From Streptomyces sp. NBC_01803 (lineage in GTDB: Bacteria; Actinomycetota; Actinomycetes; Streptomycetales; Streptomycetaceae), in NCBI RefSeq assembly GCF_035917415.1, contig NZ_CP109073.1, positions 1,488,001 to 1,552,000 of the forward strand: DNA of 64,000 nucleotides, in the 5' to 3' direction. The notes under the pieces are model-generated. The model saw only the letters and a program-made list of their open reading frames with translations, was not told the DNA's origin and made no database searches. Both the position numbers and the translations under genes were made by a program. Positions 31,160 through 40,335 of this stretch are shown here, piece by piece. Numbering within the stretch: the stretch's first letter is position 1; each line of letters starts with the position of its first letter.

Positions 31160-32788
31160 TCAGTCCAAATAGTCCCGGAGGACCTGCGAGCGAGAGGGGT
31201 GGCGGAGCTTGGACATGGTCTTCGACTCGATCTGACGGATGCGCTCGCGCGTCACGCCGTAGACCTTGCCGATCTCGTCCAGCGTCTTGGGCTGGCCGTC
31301 GGTGAGCCCGAAGCGCATCGAGACCACACCGGCCTCGCGCTCGCTGAGGGTGTCCAGCACCGAGTGGAGCTGCTCCTGCAGCAGGGTGAAGCTCACGGCG
31401 TCCGCCGGGACGACGGCCTCGGAGTCCTCGATGAGGTCACCGAACTCGCTGTCGCCGTCCTCGCCGAGCGGGGTGTGCAGCGAGATCGGCTCACGGCCGT
31501 ACTTCTGGACCTCGACGACCTTCTCCGGGGTCATGTCGAGCTCCTTGGCGAGCTCCTCCGGGGTGGGCTCGCGGCCCAGGTCCTGGAGCATCTGCCGCTG
31601 GACGCGGGCGAGCTTGTTGATCACCTCGACCATGTGCACCGGGATACGGATGGTGCGAGCCTGGTCGGCCATGGCGCGGGTGATGGCCTGCCGGATCCAC
31701 CAGGTGGCGTACGTGGAGAACTTGTAGCCCTTGGTGTAGTCGAACTTCTCGACGGCCCGGATCAGACCCAGGTTGCCCTCCTGGATCAGGTCCAGGAAGA
31801 GCATGCCGCGGCCGGTGTACCGCTTGGCGAGCGAGACCACGAGGCGGAGGTTGGCCTCCAGCAGGTGGTTCTTCGCGCGGCGGCCGTCCTCGGAGATGAT
31901 CTCCAGCTCGCGCCTGAGCTTGGGAGCGATCTTGTCGGAGCTGGCCAGCTTGTCCTCGGCGAAGAGCCCCGCCTCGATGCGCTTGGCGAGCTCGACCTCC
32001 TGCTCGGCGTTGAGCAGCGGCACCTTGCCGATCTGCTTCAGGTAGTCCTTGACCGGGTCGGCGGTGGCGCCGGCCGCCGCGACCTGCTGAGCCGGCGCGT
32101 CGTCCTCGTCCTCGTCGGAGAGGATGAAGCCCTCGTTCTCGGGCTTGCCGTCGGGTCCCTCGCCGGGAGTGGCGCCCCGGACGGCCCGCTCGGCGGGCTC
32201 CTCCGGACCTTCCTCCTCGCCCTCAAGGAACTCGTCGACGATCTCCTTCTTCGAGTCCGTCTTCTTGCCCGGGGCCGCGGTCTTCTTCGCGGCGGCCTTC
32301 TTGGCCGGGGCCTTCTTCGCGGCGGCCTTCTTGACGGGCGCCTTCTTCGCCGCCGCCGACTTGCGCGCCTCGGGCCTCGCGGCCTCGGCGTCGCTCAGCG
32401 GTCCGCCGTCGGCGATCTCGGCGCCCTCGACGTCGACGGGTGGGTCCTCGGGGTGAGCCGTCGCGGTGGCCTTGGCGGGCGTGGTCTTCGCCGCGACCGT
32501 CTTGGTCGCTGTCCGCTTGGCCGTCGTCTTCGCGGCGACACTCTTCCGGGTGCGCTTGGGCGCCTCGGCGGCACTCACCATCAGCGTCACGCCCTCCTCG
32601 TCGAGGATCTGGTTGAGGCTGCGCAGAACGTTCTTCCACTGGGTTGACGGGATCTCGTCAGCCTCGAAGGCCCGGCGCACGTCATCGCCGGCGATCTGCC
32701 CCTCGGCCTTTCCCCGTTCGATGAGCGCCATCACAGAATTGGACTCGGCGATCTCTGCGGGGAGAGTACGGGAAGTGCTGGCCGACAC
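31160..32788 (-). CDS. hrdB: Principal sigma factor HrdB
   Basis: The essential housekeeping sigma factor (sigma-70 group 1). The 542-residue protein opens '[31 protein letters not shown]', as in S. coelicolor HrdB (region 1.1). An Ala/Lys-rich low-complexity linker (about 85-185, repeats of '[12 protein letters not shown]') and an acidic stretch follow. Regions 1.2-4.2 are intact: '[31 protein letters not shown]', region 2 '[37 protein letters not shown]' cited in part, and region 4.2 '[23 protein letters not shown]'. GTG 32788 follows GAGAGG. Upstream of 32789-33067 is its promoter region and nothing else; a TACAGT block near 32994 could be a -10. Confidence 0.97.
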   Translation of the reverse strand: MSASTSRTLPAEIAESNSVMALIERGKAEGQIAGDDVRRAFEADEIPSTQWKNVLRSLNQILDEEGVTLMVSAAEAPKRTRKSVAAKTTAKRTATKTVAAKTTPAKATATAHPEDPPVDVEGAEIADGGPLSDAEAARPEARKSAAAKKAPVKKAAAKKAPAKKAAAKKTAAPGKKTDSKKEIVDEFLEGEEEGPEEPAERAVRGATPGEGPDGKPENEGFILSDEDEDDAPAQQVAAAGATADPVKDYLKQIGKVPLLNAEQEVELAKRIEAGLFAEDKLASSDKIAPKLRRELEIISEDGRRAKNHLLEANLRLVVSLAKRYTGRGMLFLDLIQEGNLGLIRAVEKFDYTKGYKFSTYATWWIRQAITRAMADQARTIRIPVHMVEVINKLARVQRQMLQDLGREPTPEELAKELDMTPEKVVEVQKYGREPISLHTPLGEDGDSEFGDLIEDSEAVVPADAVSFTLLQEQLHSVLDTLSEREAGVVSMRFGLTDGQPKTLDEIGKVYGVTRERIRQIESKTMSKLRHPSRSQVLRDYLD

Positions 32789-33067
32789 GAACAACCTCTC
32801 GGAAACTCTGGGAACGGCTTGAGGTCCGCCCGGTGCAAGCGGGACCGTGACCGGCGGCGGGGGGAGCCGACGGCTTCGGTGGAACGGCGGCGGATCACTG
32901 TCCGGCCGCTGCGGCCACCTCTTCAATCATCGCGCTGCTCCCCGAAGCGTTACGCAGCTTTCGCGTGTCCCGAGTCACACCGCACGCTCGACTGTAGCGG
33001 GCCAGGGCGGAAGCGTCGCCGGAGCCCTGCCCGGACCGGGCCCGGCGACGCTTCGGTGCGCGCCGCG

Positions 33068-33991
33068 TCAGTGCTCGCGCGGAGCGGGAACCACATGGTC
33101 GGCACCTGCCGGGGCCGGTCCGGCGACCGGGGCCGCGGTCTCGGGGGAAAAGCTGAGAAGGTGCCGCATCGCGGTCTCGGCGGTCGTCGGCTCGCCGGAC
33201 CCGATCGCGTCGACGATGCGCTGGTGCAGAGCGATGGACGCCTCGGTGGGGTGCTCGCATCCGGAGGAGGCGCCACCGGAGACCTGGAGAGCCGCGCCGA
33301 TGATGCCGGAGAGGTGCTCCAGCATGCGGTTGCCCGCGGCCTGCAGCATCAACCCGTGGAACTCGGCGTCGGCGCGGGAAAAGGTGAGGGCGTCCCCCTG
33401 GGCCAGGGCGTGGGTCATGATGTCGACCATGTCGCCGAGGCGCTGCTGGACCTCGTCGGTGGCGTCGGCCGCCGCGAGCCGGGCGGCGAGGGGCTCGATG
33501 GTGAGGCGCAGCTCGCTCAGCTCGCGGCGCTGATCCTCGCGCTGCGGCCCGAAGGCGCGCCATTCGATGATGTCGGGGTCGAGCAGGTTCCAGTCGCCGA
33601 CGGGGCGGACCCGGGTGCCGACGTTGGGGCGGGCGCTGACGAGGCCCTTGGCCTCCAGCACGCGCAGGGACTCGCGAACAACGGTGCGGGAGACCTCGAA
33701 GCGCTGGCCGATCTCCTCGGGGACGAGCGGCCGGTCGGCGCCCAGATCGCCGGAGACGATCATCTGCCCGAGCTGCTGCACAAGTTGCCCGTGCAGGCCG
33801 CGGCCGCGGGTGCCGGCGGCCCGGCGGCCGACGCGGCCCATGTCCGGGTCGCCGTCCCAGGCGGGCGCGTTGGTGGTGCGGGCGGCGCCGGTGGATTCGG
33901 CGTAGGAGTACCGGTCGAGCTCGCTGGGGCCGCCGCGGCCCGGGTCGGTGGAACGAGTGGGGGTCATCATGGAGTGCGCAAGGGTAGTCAC
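33068..33991 (-). CDS. whiH: Sporulation regulator WhiH (GntR/FadR family)
   Basis: WhiH controls sporulation septation in aerial hyphae; I recall it lying beside hrdB in S. coelicolor. The 307-residue protein has a long N-terminal extension (about 1-65), a GntR winged helix ('LHGQLVQQLGQMIVSGDLGADRPLVPEEIGQRFEVSRTVVRESLRVLEAKGL' region, about 65-125) and an FCD ligand domain with 'LRLTIEPLAARLAA', 'DAEFHGLMLQAAGNRMLEHL' and 'EHPTEASIALHQRIVDAI', keeping the Asp/His pattern of metal-dependent FCD domains. The start is uncertain: GTG 33991 matches the homologue's beginning as I recall it, but its AAAGGAGG ends only 1 base upstream; ATGs at 33970/33967 are alternatives. Confidence 0.88.
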   Translation of the reverse strand: MTTLAHSMMTPTRSTDPGRGGPSELDRYSYAESTGAARTTNAPAWDGDPDMGRVGRRAAGTRGRGLHGQLVQQLGQMIVSGDLGADRPLVPEEIGQRFEVSRTVVRESLRVLEAKGLVSARPNVGTRVRPVGDWNLLDPDIIEWRAFGPQREDQRRELSELRLTIEPLAARLAAADATDEVQQRLGDMVDIMTHALAQGDALTFSRADAEFHGLMLQAAGNRMLEHLSGIIGAALQVSGGASSGCEHPTEASIALHQRIVDAIGSGEPTTAETAMRHLLSFSPETAAPVAGPAPAGADHVVPAPREH

Positions 33992-34187
33992 GCCTCCTTT
34001 GTCGGCGGCGCCCGTTGGCACCTTGAGGTCTTTGGTGAAAAGCACACGAAAGGGTGATCGGCGACTCCCGCATAATTGACGCCTAACCGGAAGGAAATGG
34101 ACGTCGCCCGTCCAAGCCGGACACCGCGCAAGGGCGTTGAGGCGGAGCGCCCCGCGGGCCGCCGCGCGCCGCCGGGCTACTGGCCGC

Positions 34188-35975
34188 TCAGCGCGGGCTG
34201 TTGCGCAGGCTGACGAGGGCGTATCCGCACAGCAGCACCGTGAGCGACAGACCGAGCGCCCAGCCGATCGGCTGGGACGCGAGGCGCACACTCGCGGACA
34301 GCCAGCGGTCGGCTCCGGACGGGAACGGAAGCGTGGTCAAGGCGTGCAGCCGACCCGACAGTCCGTCGAGCGACCGGCCCGCGGGTCCCACCGGCAGGGC
34401 CCGCAGCGCCGGGGCCAGCCCCAGGGGCACGGCGGCGACGGCCGCGAGCCCGAGGAACGTGGACCGGAAGACACCGGCGGCGAGCAGGCCCGCCCAGGCA
34501 CAGGCGACGGACAGCGCGGCGGTGGCGAGCAGAACGGTCTGCCAGGGGCCGTCGATGGGGATGTGCTGGCCGAACAGGAGGGTGAGTGTGGTGGAGTTGA
34601 GGATGACGGTGGCACAGCACAGCAGGAGTGCCGCGGTCGCCGAGACGACGAGCTTGCCCGCGAGCAAGGAGAGTCTGCGCGGCACGAGGACCCGCGCCGG
34701 GGCGAGCGCGGGATAGCGGAACTCCTGGCCGAAGGCCAGCGCGCCGAGCACGCCCGCGGCGATCGCGACGGGGGGCAGGGGCAAGGGGCGGGGCCAGCCG
34801 GTGAGCACGCGCTCGGCGGAACGGGTGCCGGCCGAGGCCAGGACCAGGCCGGTCACCAGGGCGGCCAGCAGCGTGGCGCCCATCAGCCACCACCCGGTGC
34901 CCACCCCGGCCCACCGGCGGAGCTCGTAGCGCACCGGCCAGCTCGGCCCGGGCGGCGGCACCGCCGGGAGCCGGGGCGGCAGCGCCGCCCCGCGCGCGCC
35001 GGAACGGACGGCAGGGCGGCGGGCGCCGCCGGGCGCGCCCGCCGCCCTGCCGTCCGCGCGATGCAGCGGCCCGGCCGGTGCCCGGTCACCGGAGTCGCCC
35101 AGCTCGTCCGCGAGTTGATGCACCACGACGCGGTGCCGGTAGGCGATCTCGCCGACCACCGCGCAGTCGCTGCCGAAGACCGACAGCCTGTTGCCGGATT
35201 CCCGCACCACCTCCGCCGGACCCGCCCCCGCCGGATCCCGCTCCGTCCGGAACTCCCGGGTGAGCAGCGCCGCGAGCCGGTCGGCGTGCGGGGTGCGCAC
35301 GGCCACCCGGGGCCGCAGCCGGGCGCGGGCGAAGTCCTCGACCGCCTGGTCCGCCACCAGCCGCCCGGCGCGCAGACTGACCACGCGGTCGGCGAACCGC
35401 GCGGCCTCCGCGGGGTCTTGACTGGTGACGAGCACGGCGCCACCGTGGTCCGCGTATCCGCGCAGCAGACCGCGCAGCCACGCGCCCTCGCGGGGGGACA
35501 GGCCGCGCGCGGGCTCGTCCAGGACGAGGGTGTGCGGATCGCCCAGCAACGCGACCGCCAGTCCCAGCCTGCGGTCCATGCCCAGCGAGAACCGTCCGAG
35601 CCGCTGGTCGGCGAGCCCACTGAGGCCCACCACGTCGAGCACGTCCTCGGCCCGGCCGGCCGGCATCCCGGCCACCGCGGCCAGCATCCGCAGGTGTCCG
35701 ATCGCGGTGCGGCGCGGGTGGCCCGGGACGTCGCCGAGCAGGACGCCGACCTCCCGCGCCGGGTGCGGGACTCGGTCCAGCGGCCGTCCCCGGAGCAGCG
35801 CGACACCGCGTCCCGGGCACAGTTGGAGCGCCAGCCGCAGGGCCGTGGACTTGCCCGCTCCCGGCGGCCCGAGGAGCGCGGTGACACTGCCCGGGCGCGC
35901 CTCAAAGGTGAGATCGTCAACGGTCGGGGGCCGGCCGCGCCGAGTCGCGCTGGTGAGTCCGATGGCCTGGATCAT
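34188..35975 (-). CDS. ABC transporter, ATPase and permease in one polypeptide
   Basis: A 595-residue fusion. Residues 1-230 are an ABC ATPase: Walker A 'LLGPPGAGKSTALRLAL', a degenerate signature 'FSLGMDRRLGLAVAL' in place of LSGGQ, Walker B 'TLVLDEPARGLSP' and the switch region 'AVLVTSQDP'. After a basic Ala/Pro/Arg-rich linker (about 305-350) come about six membrane helices, beginning 'WWLMGATLLAALVTGLVLASAG'. Export of an unknown substrate is likely. ATG 35975 follows GGGAGG by 5 bases. The DNA encoding the linker carries a 21-bp perfect inverted repeat. It lies between the Nudix gene and whiH; not obviously an operon with either. Confidence 0.82.
   Translation of the reverse strand: MIQAIGLTSATRRGRPPTVDDLTFEARPGSVTALLGPPGAGKSTALRLALQLCPGRGVALLRGRPLDRVPHPAREVGVLLGDVPGHPRRTAIGHLRMLAAVAGMPAGRAEDVLDVVGLSGLADQRLGRFSLGMDRRLGLAVALLGDPHTLVLDEPARGLSPREGAWLRGLLRGYADHGGAVLVTSQDPAEAARFADRVVSLRAGRLVADQAVEDFARARLRPRVAVRTPHADRLAALLTREFRTERDPAGAGPAEVVRESGNRLSVFGSDCAVVGEIAYRHRVVVHQLADELGDSGDRAPAGPLHRADGRAAGAPGGARRPAVRSGARGAALPPRLPAVPPPGPSWPVRYELRRWAGVGTGWWLMGATLLAALVTGLVLASAGTRSAERVLTGWPRPLPLPPVAIAAGVLGALAFGQEFRYPALAPARVLVPRRLSLLAGKLVVSATAALLLCCATVILNSTTLTLLFGQHIPIDGPWQTVLLATAALSVACAWAGLLAAGVFRSTFLGLAAVAAVPLGLAPALRALPVGPAGRSLDGLSGRLHALTTLPFPSGADRWLSASVRLASQPIGWALGLSLTVLLCGYALVSLRNSPR
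35005..35056. repeat. 21-bp perfect inverted repeat inside the ABC fusion gene
   Basis: Arms 35005-35025 and 35036-35056 (left arm starts CGGACGGCAGGGCGGC) are fully complementary around a 10-base loop. The repeat lies in the linker between the ATPase and permease halves and is as strong as the intergenic terminators of this window. Confidence 0.9.
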
Positions 35976-36054
35976 CGATCCTCCCGTTGGGGGTGCACCC
36001 TGGCACGATAACGGGACATATCGGATTTTCCGCGCAACGCGCAGGCGTTGCGGA

Positions 36055-36795
36055 CTACACCTCGGGGCGCAGCATCGGCGGGTTGAGCAGCGTCGCGCCA
36101 CCTGCCCTGAACAACTGGGCAGGGCGACCGCCCTGACGGGTCGTCGTGCCGCCGACGGGCACCAGGAAACCGGGCGTCCCGGTCACCTTCCGATGGAAGT
36201 TGCGCGGATCGAGGGCGACTCCCCACACCGCCTCGTAGACCCTGCGCAGCTCGCCGACGGTGAACTCGGCGGGACAGAAGGCGGCGGCGAGCGAGGAGTA
36301 CTCGATCTTCGACCGGGCGCGCTCCACTCCGTCCGCGAGGATCCGCGCGTGGTCGAACGCCAGCCGCTCGACGGCACCGCCCTCAGCGCCGCCCAGCAGC
36401 CGTGCCACGGGCGTCCACTGGGCGCTGCCCGCGTCACCGCCCGCCGTGGGAGCCGGAAGATCCGGGGCCAGCACCAGATGAGCCACACTGACCACGCGCA
36501 TTCTCGGATCGCGGTGCGGATCGCCGTAGGTCGCGAGCTGTTCCAGATAGGCGCCCGCGTGCCGACTGCCCGCGTCCTGCGCCCGGAGCCCCGTCTCCTC
36601 GGCCAGCTCGCGCGCGGCGGCCGAGGCCAGGTCCTCGTCGACCCGGACGAAGCCGCCGGGGAGCGCCCACCGGCCCCGGTGCGGCTCCTCGGCGCGGCGC
36701 ACGGTGAGGGCGCAGAGCGCATGCCGCCGGACGGTGAGCACGACCAGATCGACGGTGACGGCGAACGGCGGGAACTCCGACGGGTCGTAGGGCAT
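36055..36795 (-). CDS. NrtR-like protein: Nudix domain plus winged helix
   Basis: A 246-residue two-domain protein. The N-terminal Nudix domain (about 10-145) has an intact Nudix box, 'GGFVRVDEDLAS' followed by 'ARELAEETGL' (Gly-x5-Glu-x7-Arg-Glu-x-x-Glu-Glu-x-Gly), so ADP-ribose or related hydrolysis is possible. The C-terminal winged helix ('KIEYSSLAAAFCPAEFTVGELRRVYEAVWGVALDPRNFHRKV', given partly) matches the NrtR regulator family, which senses ADP-ribose and controls NAD metabolism. No NAD gene is adjacent, so the regulon cannot be read here. ATG 36795. It follows the DUF4192 gene by 31 bases on the same strand. Confidence 0.85.
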   Translation of the reverse strand: MPYDPSEFPPFAVTVDLVVLTVRRHALCALTVRRAEEPHRGRWALPGGFVRVDEDLASAAARELAEETGLRAQDAGSRHAGAYLEQLATYGDPHRDPRMRVVSVAHLVLAPDLPAPTAGGDAGSAQWTPVARLLGGAEGGAVERLAFDHARILADGVERARSKIEYSSLAAAFCPAEFTVGELRRVYEAVWGVALDPRNFHRKVTGTPGFLVPVGGTTTRQGGRPAQLFRAGGATLLNPPMLRPEV

Positions 36796-36826
36796 GTCGT
36801 GATCATAGGGGGACCCACGACCGGAA

Positions 36827-37978
36827 TCAGCGCCCGCGGGCGGCCCGCTGCTGCCGCATGCAGCGGCGCAGCGGCTCGGGATCCAGACCGTCGTTGCACG
36901 CCTGGTGCAACAGCCCGGCGAACACGTACTCCGGGTCCGTCTCCAGGGCCAGAGCGAGCGCCACCTGGGCGCCGGTCTCGTCCCCCGAGGACAAGGCGAC
37001 CCAGCCGGCCAGGGTGAGCGGGGCCGCCGCGTGCTGCCGGTAGGCCGCGACGCAACGCCGGGCCAGCGCACGCCACAGGCGCAGCGCCACCGGGGCGTCG
37101 GCGCCCTCCATCCACTCGGCCGCCCGGTCTCTGCTGACTCGGTCCTGGAGGCCCAGGATGAGGTGCGCGGCGTCGTCCGAAGTGAGCAGCGCGTCGTCGG
37201 TGGCGTCGGCCGCCGCCTCACCACCACCCGCCGGGGCGGGGACCCGGCGGAAGCGGCCCATCAACCGCTCGGCCAGCTCCGCGGTCTCCACCCGGACGCC
37301 GGCCACGGCCGGGACACCGCCGAGCATGCGGGGCACGAGCGCGGTCGCCGCCGCGTCCAGCGCCCTGATCTGCCGGCCCTCGACGGGCTCGCCGAGCGGC
37401 GCGAACCGCCGTCTCAGCTCCGTCAGCGAGCCACGCACTTCGATCCCCGCGTACGCCGCGGCCACGGCCATCGCCGAAGTCCCCGCCCGGGGGAGCTCGT
37501 TCCCGTCGCCGGAACAGCAGCCGGGATCGGCGCAGCAGTACGACCAGTACCGGTCGCGCGAGACGTAGAGCGCCTCCCAGACGGGGACTTCGAGGGCGCC
37601 GCAGGCGGTGCGCAGCCGCTGGGCCAGCGGCCGGAGCCGCTCCATGGTGTCCGCGGCCGGGGCTCCGTCGGGCGGGTCCTGGCAGAGATAGACCACCGCC
37701 GCCTCCGGGCGGGTGCCCCGGGCCTCGCTGTTCTCCACCAGGCAGGCGGCGAGCTGGTCGGCGGTCGCGTCCCAGCCGTCCCGGCTGTCGGGAATGCCGG
37801 TGCGGATGCGCCCCCCGAGGCGCCCTCGCGGGCCGTGCAGGCCGATCAGCACGATGGAGTCGTCGGGGTGGTACCCCATGAGGTAGGGCAGGGCGTCGGC
37901 CAGCTCGGCCGGGCCGCGGAGCTTGACGCGGCAGTCGGACAGGGTCAGTACGGGCGCGGATCCGCTGTGTCGGGTCAT
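36827..37978 (-). CDS. DUF4192 domain-containing protein
   Basis: A 383-residue protein with the DUF4192 opening 'LRGPAELADALPYLMGYHPDDSIVLIGLHGPRGRLGGRIR', the Cys-rich block 'SRDRYWSYCCADPGCCSGDG', and a helical C-terminal repeat region 'RLWRALARRCVAAYRQHAAAPLTLAGWVALSSGDETGAQVALALAL' (part). The family is actinobacterial and of unknown function. ATG 37978. The same-strand Nudix gene follows 31 bases downstream, and recQ starts divergently 141 bases upstream, so this intergenic holds both promoters. Confidence 0.85.
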   Translation of the reverse strand: MTRHSGSAPVLTLSDCRVKLRGPAELADALPYLMGYHPDDSIVLIGLHGPRGRLGGRIRTGIPDSRDGWDATADQLAACLVENSEARGTRPEAAVVYLCQDPPDGAPAADTMERLRPLAQRLRTACGALEVPVWEALYVSRDRYWSYCCADPGCCSGDGNELPRAGTSAMAVAAAYAGIEVRGSLTELRRRFAPLGEPVEGRQIRALDAAATALVPRMLGGVPAVAGVRVETAELAERLMGRFRRVPAPAGGGEAAADATDDALLTSDDAAHLILGLQDRVSRDRAAEWMEGADAPVALRLWRALARRCVAAYRQHAAAPLTLAGWVALSSGDETGAQVALALALETDPEYVFAGLLHQACNDGLDPEPLRRCMRQQRAARGR

Positions 37979-38119
37979 GGCGTGAGGATGCCGGGTCCGG
38001 GCGGTTCGGCGGCGTCCGTTGTCCACAGCTCCGCCCGCGAAGCATACGAGTCATAAGAATGACCGGGTTATCCACAGGCTGGTTGGCGGGGACGCGGGGT
38101 CATCGGCTTGCATGGGGGC

Positions 38120-40312
38120 ATGCGACACCCTTCCGCGGGCCCCGACCCGCGTCCCGAGCCGGAGACCGAGGAGCTGCGCGCGGCGGCGGACGCGGTGCTC
38201 TCGCGCCTCGTCGGCGATGTCGGCGCCCGGCTCCGCACCGACCAGTGGCGAGCCATCGAGGCGCTCGTCGCCCAGCGCCGGCGGGCGCTGGTGGTGCAGC
38301 GCACCGGCTGGGGCAAGTCGGCGGTGTATTTCGTGGCCACCGCCCTGCTCCGGGAGCGAGGCAGCGGTCCTACGGTGATCGTCTCCCCGCTGCTGGCCCT
38401 GATGCGGAACCAGGTCGAGGCCGCCGCCAAGGCCGGTATCCGGGCCCGCTCGATCAACTCGGCGAACATCGAGGAGTGGGACGCCGTGCGGGCCGAGGTG
38501 GAGGCCGGCGCGGTGGACGTCCTGCTCGTCTCCCCGGAGCGGCTGAACAATCCGGACTTCCGCGATCACGTCCTGCCCCAACTGGCCGCGACGACCGGCC
38601 TGCTGGTGGTCGACGAGGCGCACTGCATCTCTGACTGGGGCCATGACTTCCGCCCGGACTACCGCAGGCTGCGCACCCTGCTCGCCGAACTGCCGGCGGG
38701 CGTCCCGGTGCTGGCCACCACCGCGACGGCCAACGCCCGGGTGTCGGCGGACATCGCCGAGCAGTTGGGCACCGGCGTCGACGCGAGCGAGGCCCTGGTG
38801 CTGCGCGGGCCGCTGGAGCGGGAGAGCCTGCGGCTGTCCGTCCTGCGGCTGCCGGACGCGGCCCACCGGCTCGCCTGGCTCGACGGCAATCTCGACCGGC
38901 TGCCGGGCTCCGGCATCATCTACACGCTGACCGTCGCCGCCGCCGAGGAGGTGACCGCCCATCTCGCGGCGCGCGGGCACCGGGTGGCCGCCTACACCGG
39001 GCGCACGGAGCACGCGGACCGCCAGGCCGCCGAGGAAGATCTCCTGGGGAACCGGGTGAAGGCCCTGGTGGCGACCTCGGCGCTGGGCATGGGCTTCGAC
39101 AAGCCCGACCTGGGCTTCGTGGTCCACCTCGGCTCCCCGTCCTCCCCCATCGCCTACTACCAGCAGGTGGGCCGCGCGGGACGCGGCGTGGCCCACGCCG
39201 AGGTGCTGCTGCTGCCAGGACCCGAGGACGAGGCGATCTGGCGGTATTTCTCGTCGCTGGCCTTCCCCCCGGAGGACCAGGTGCGGCGCACGCTCCAGGC
39301 GCTCGCGGACGCCGGCCGGCCGCTCTCGCTGCCCGCGCTGGAGCCCCTCGTCGACCTGCGGCGTTCCCGGCTGGAGATGATGCTCAAGGTCCTCGACGTG
39401 GACGGCGCGGTGCGCAGGGAACGGGGCGGCTGGACGGCGACCGGCGCCCCCTGGGAGTACGACGCGCTCCGGTACGCGCGCGTGGCGCGGCAGCGGGAGG
39501 CGGAGCAGCAGGCGATGCGCGACTACGCCTCGATGGCCGGCTGCCGCATGGAGTTCCTGCGGCGCCAGCTCGACGACGAGGAGGCCGCGCCCTGCGGCCG
39601 GTGCGACGTCTGCGCGCGGAGCCCGTTCGCCCCGGAGGTGGAGCCCGCCGCCCTGGAGGCGGCCCACGGCGAGCTGGCACGGCCCGGGGCGCCGATCGAG
39701 CCACGCCGCATGTGGCCGACCGGCCTGCCCGCCGTGGGGATCGAGCTGAAGGGACGCATCCCGGCCGGCGAGCAGGCCGCGCCCGGCCGCGCCCTGGGAC
39801 GGCTGTCCGACATCGGCTGGGGGAACCGGCTGCGCCCGCTGCTCACCCCCGGGGCTCCGGACGCTCCGGTGCCCGACGACGTGGTGGACGCGGTGGTCAC
39901 CGTGCTCGCCGACTGGGCACGGGCGCCCGACGGCTGGACGTCCGGCGCCGCCGGGGCACCGGGCCGGCCGGTCGGCGTGGTCACGGTCGGCTCGGCGTCC
40001 CGGCCCCGGCTGGTGCGCTCGCTCGGCGAACGGATCGCCGCCGTCGGGCGCATGCCGCTGCTCGGCACGGTGGAGCGGGAGCCCGGGACCGCCTCGCCCG
40101 GCCGCGGCAACAGCGCCCAGCGGGTGCGGGCGCTGAGCGGGTCACTCCGGCTGGCGCCCGAGCTGACGGAGGCGGTGCGGGCCGCGGGCGGGCCACTGCT
40201 CCTCGTCGACGACTTCACCGAGTCGGGCTGGACCCTCGCCCTGGCGGCGCGGCTGCTGCGCACCTCGGGCGCCGGGGAAGTGCTACCGCTGGTGCTGGCC
40301 GTGCAGGGCTGA
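38120..40312 (+). CDS. recQ: RecQ-family helicase with C-terminal phosphoribosyltransferase-like domain
   Basis: A 730-residue fusion. The helicase core has motif 0 'LRTDQWRAIEALV', Walker A 'QRTGWGKSAVYFV', motif II 'VVDEAHCISDWGHDFRPDYRRL' (DEAH), motif III 'LATTATANARV' and motif V/VI 'TSALGMGFDKPDLGFVVHLG...YYQQVGRAGRG'. A RecQ zinc site follows ('CRMEFLRRQLDDEEAAPCGRCDVCAR'). The last 170 residues form a PRTase/ComF-like domain: 'VGVVTVGSASRPRLVRSLGERIA', 'NSAQRVRALSGS' and the PRPP motif 'PLLLVDDFTESGWTLALAARLL'. The ATG 38120 start is weakly supported; TTG 38108 is possible. Role of the PRTase part is unknown. Confidence 0.88.
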   Translation: MRHPSAGPDPRPEPETEELRAAADAVLSRLVGDVGARLRTDQWRAIEALVAQRRRALVVQRTGWGKSAVYFVATALLRERGSGPTVIVSPLLALMRNQVEAAAKAGIRARSINSANIEEWDAVRAEVEAGAVDVLLVSPERLNNPDFRDHVLPQLAATTGLLVVDEAHCISDWGHDFRPDYRRLRTLLAELPAGVPVLATTATANARVSADIAEQLGTGVDASEALVLRGPLERESLRLSVLRLPDAAHRLAWLDGNLDRLPGSGIIYTLTVAAAEEVTAHLAARGHRVAAYTGRTEHADRQAAEEDLLGNRVKALVATSALGMGFDKPDLGFVVHLGSPSSPIAYYQQVGRAGRGVAHAEVLLLPGPEDEAIWRYFSSLAFPPEDQVRRTLQALADAGRPLSLPALEPLVDLRRSRLEMMLKVLDVDGAVRRERGGWTATGAPWEYDALRYARVARQREAEQQAMRDYASMAGCRMEFLRRQLDDEEAAPCGRCDVCARSPFAPEVEPAALEAAHGELARPGAPIEPRRMWPTGLPAVGIELKGRIPAGEQAAPGRALGRLSDIGWGNRLRPLLTPGAPDAPVPDDVVDAVVTVLADWARAPDGWTSGAAGAPGRPVGVVTVGSASRPRLVRSLGERIAAVGRMPLLGTVEREPGTASPGRGNSAQRVRALSGSLRLAPELTEAVRAAGGPLLLVDDFTESGWTLALAARLLRTSGAGEVLPLVLAVQG

Positions 40313-40335
40313 CGGTGACCGGGCTGCGGCGAGCT

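Noticed and set aside
32270..32520. Lys/Ala repeats in hrdB as a novel repeat element
   Set aside because: The low-complexity linker is a normal feature of streptomycete HrdB proteins.
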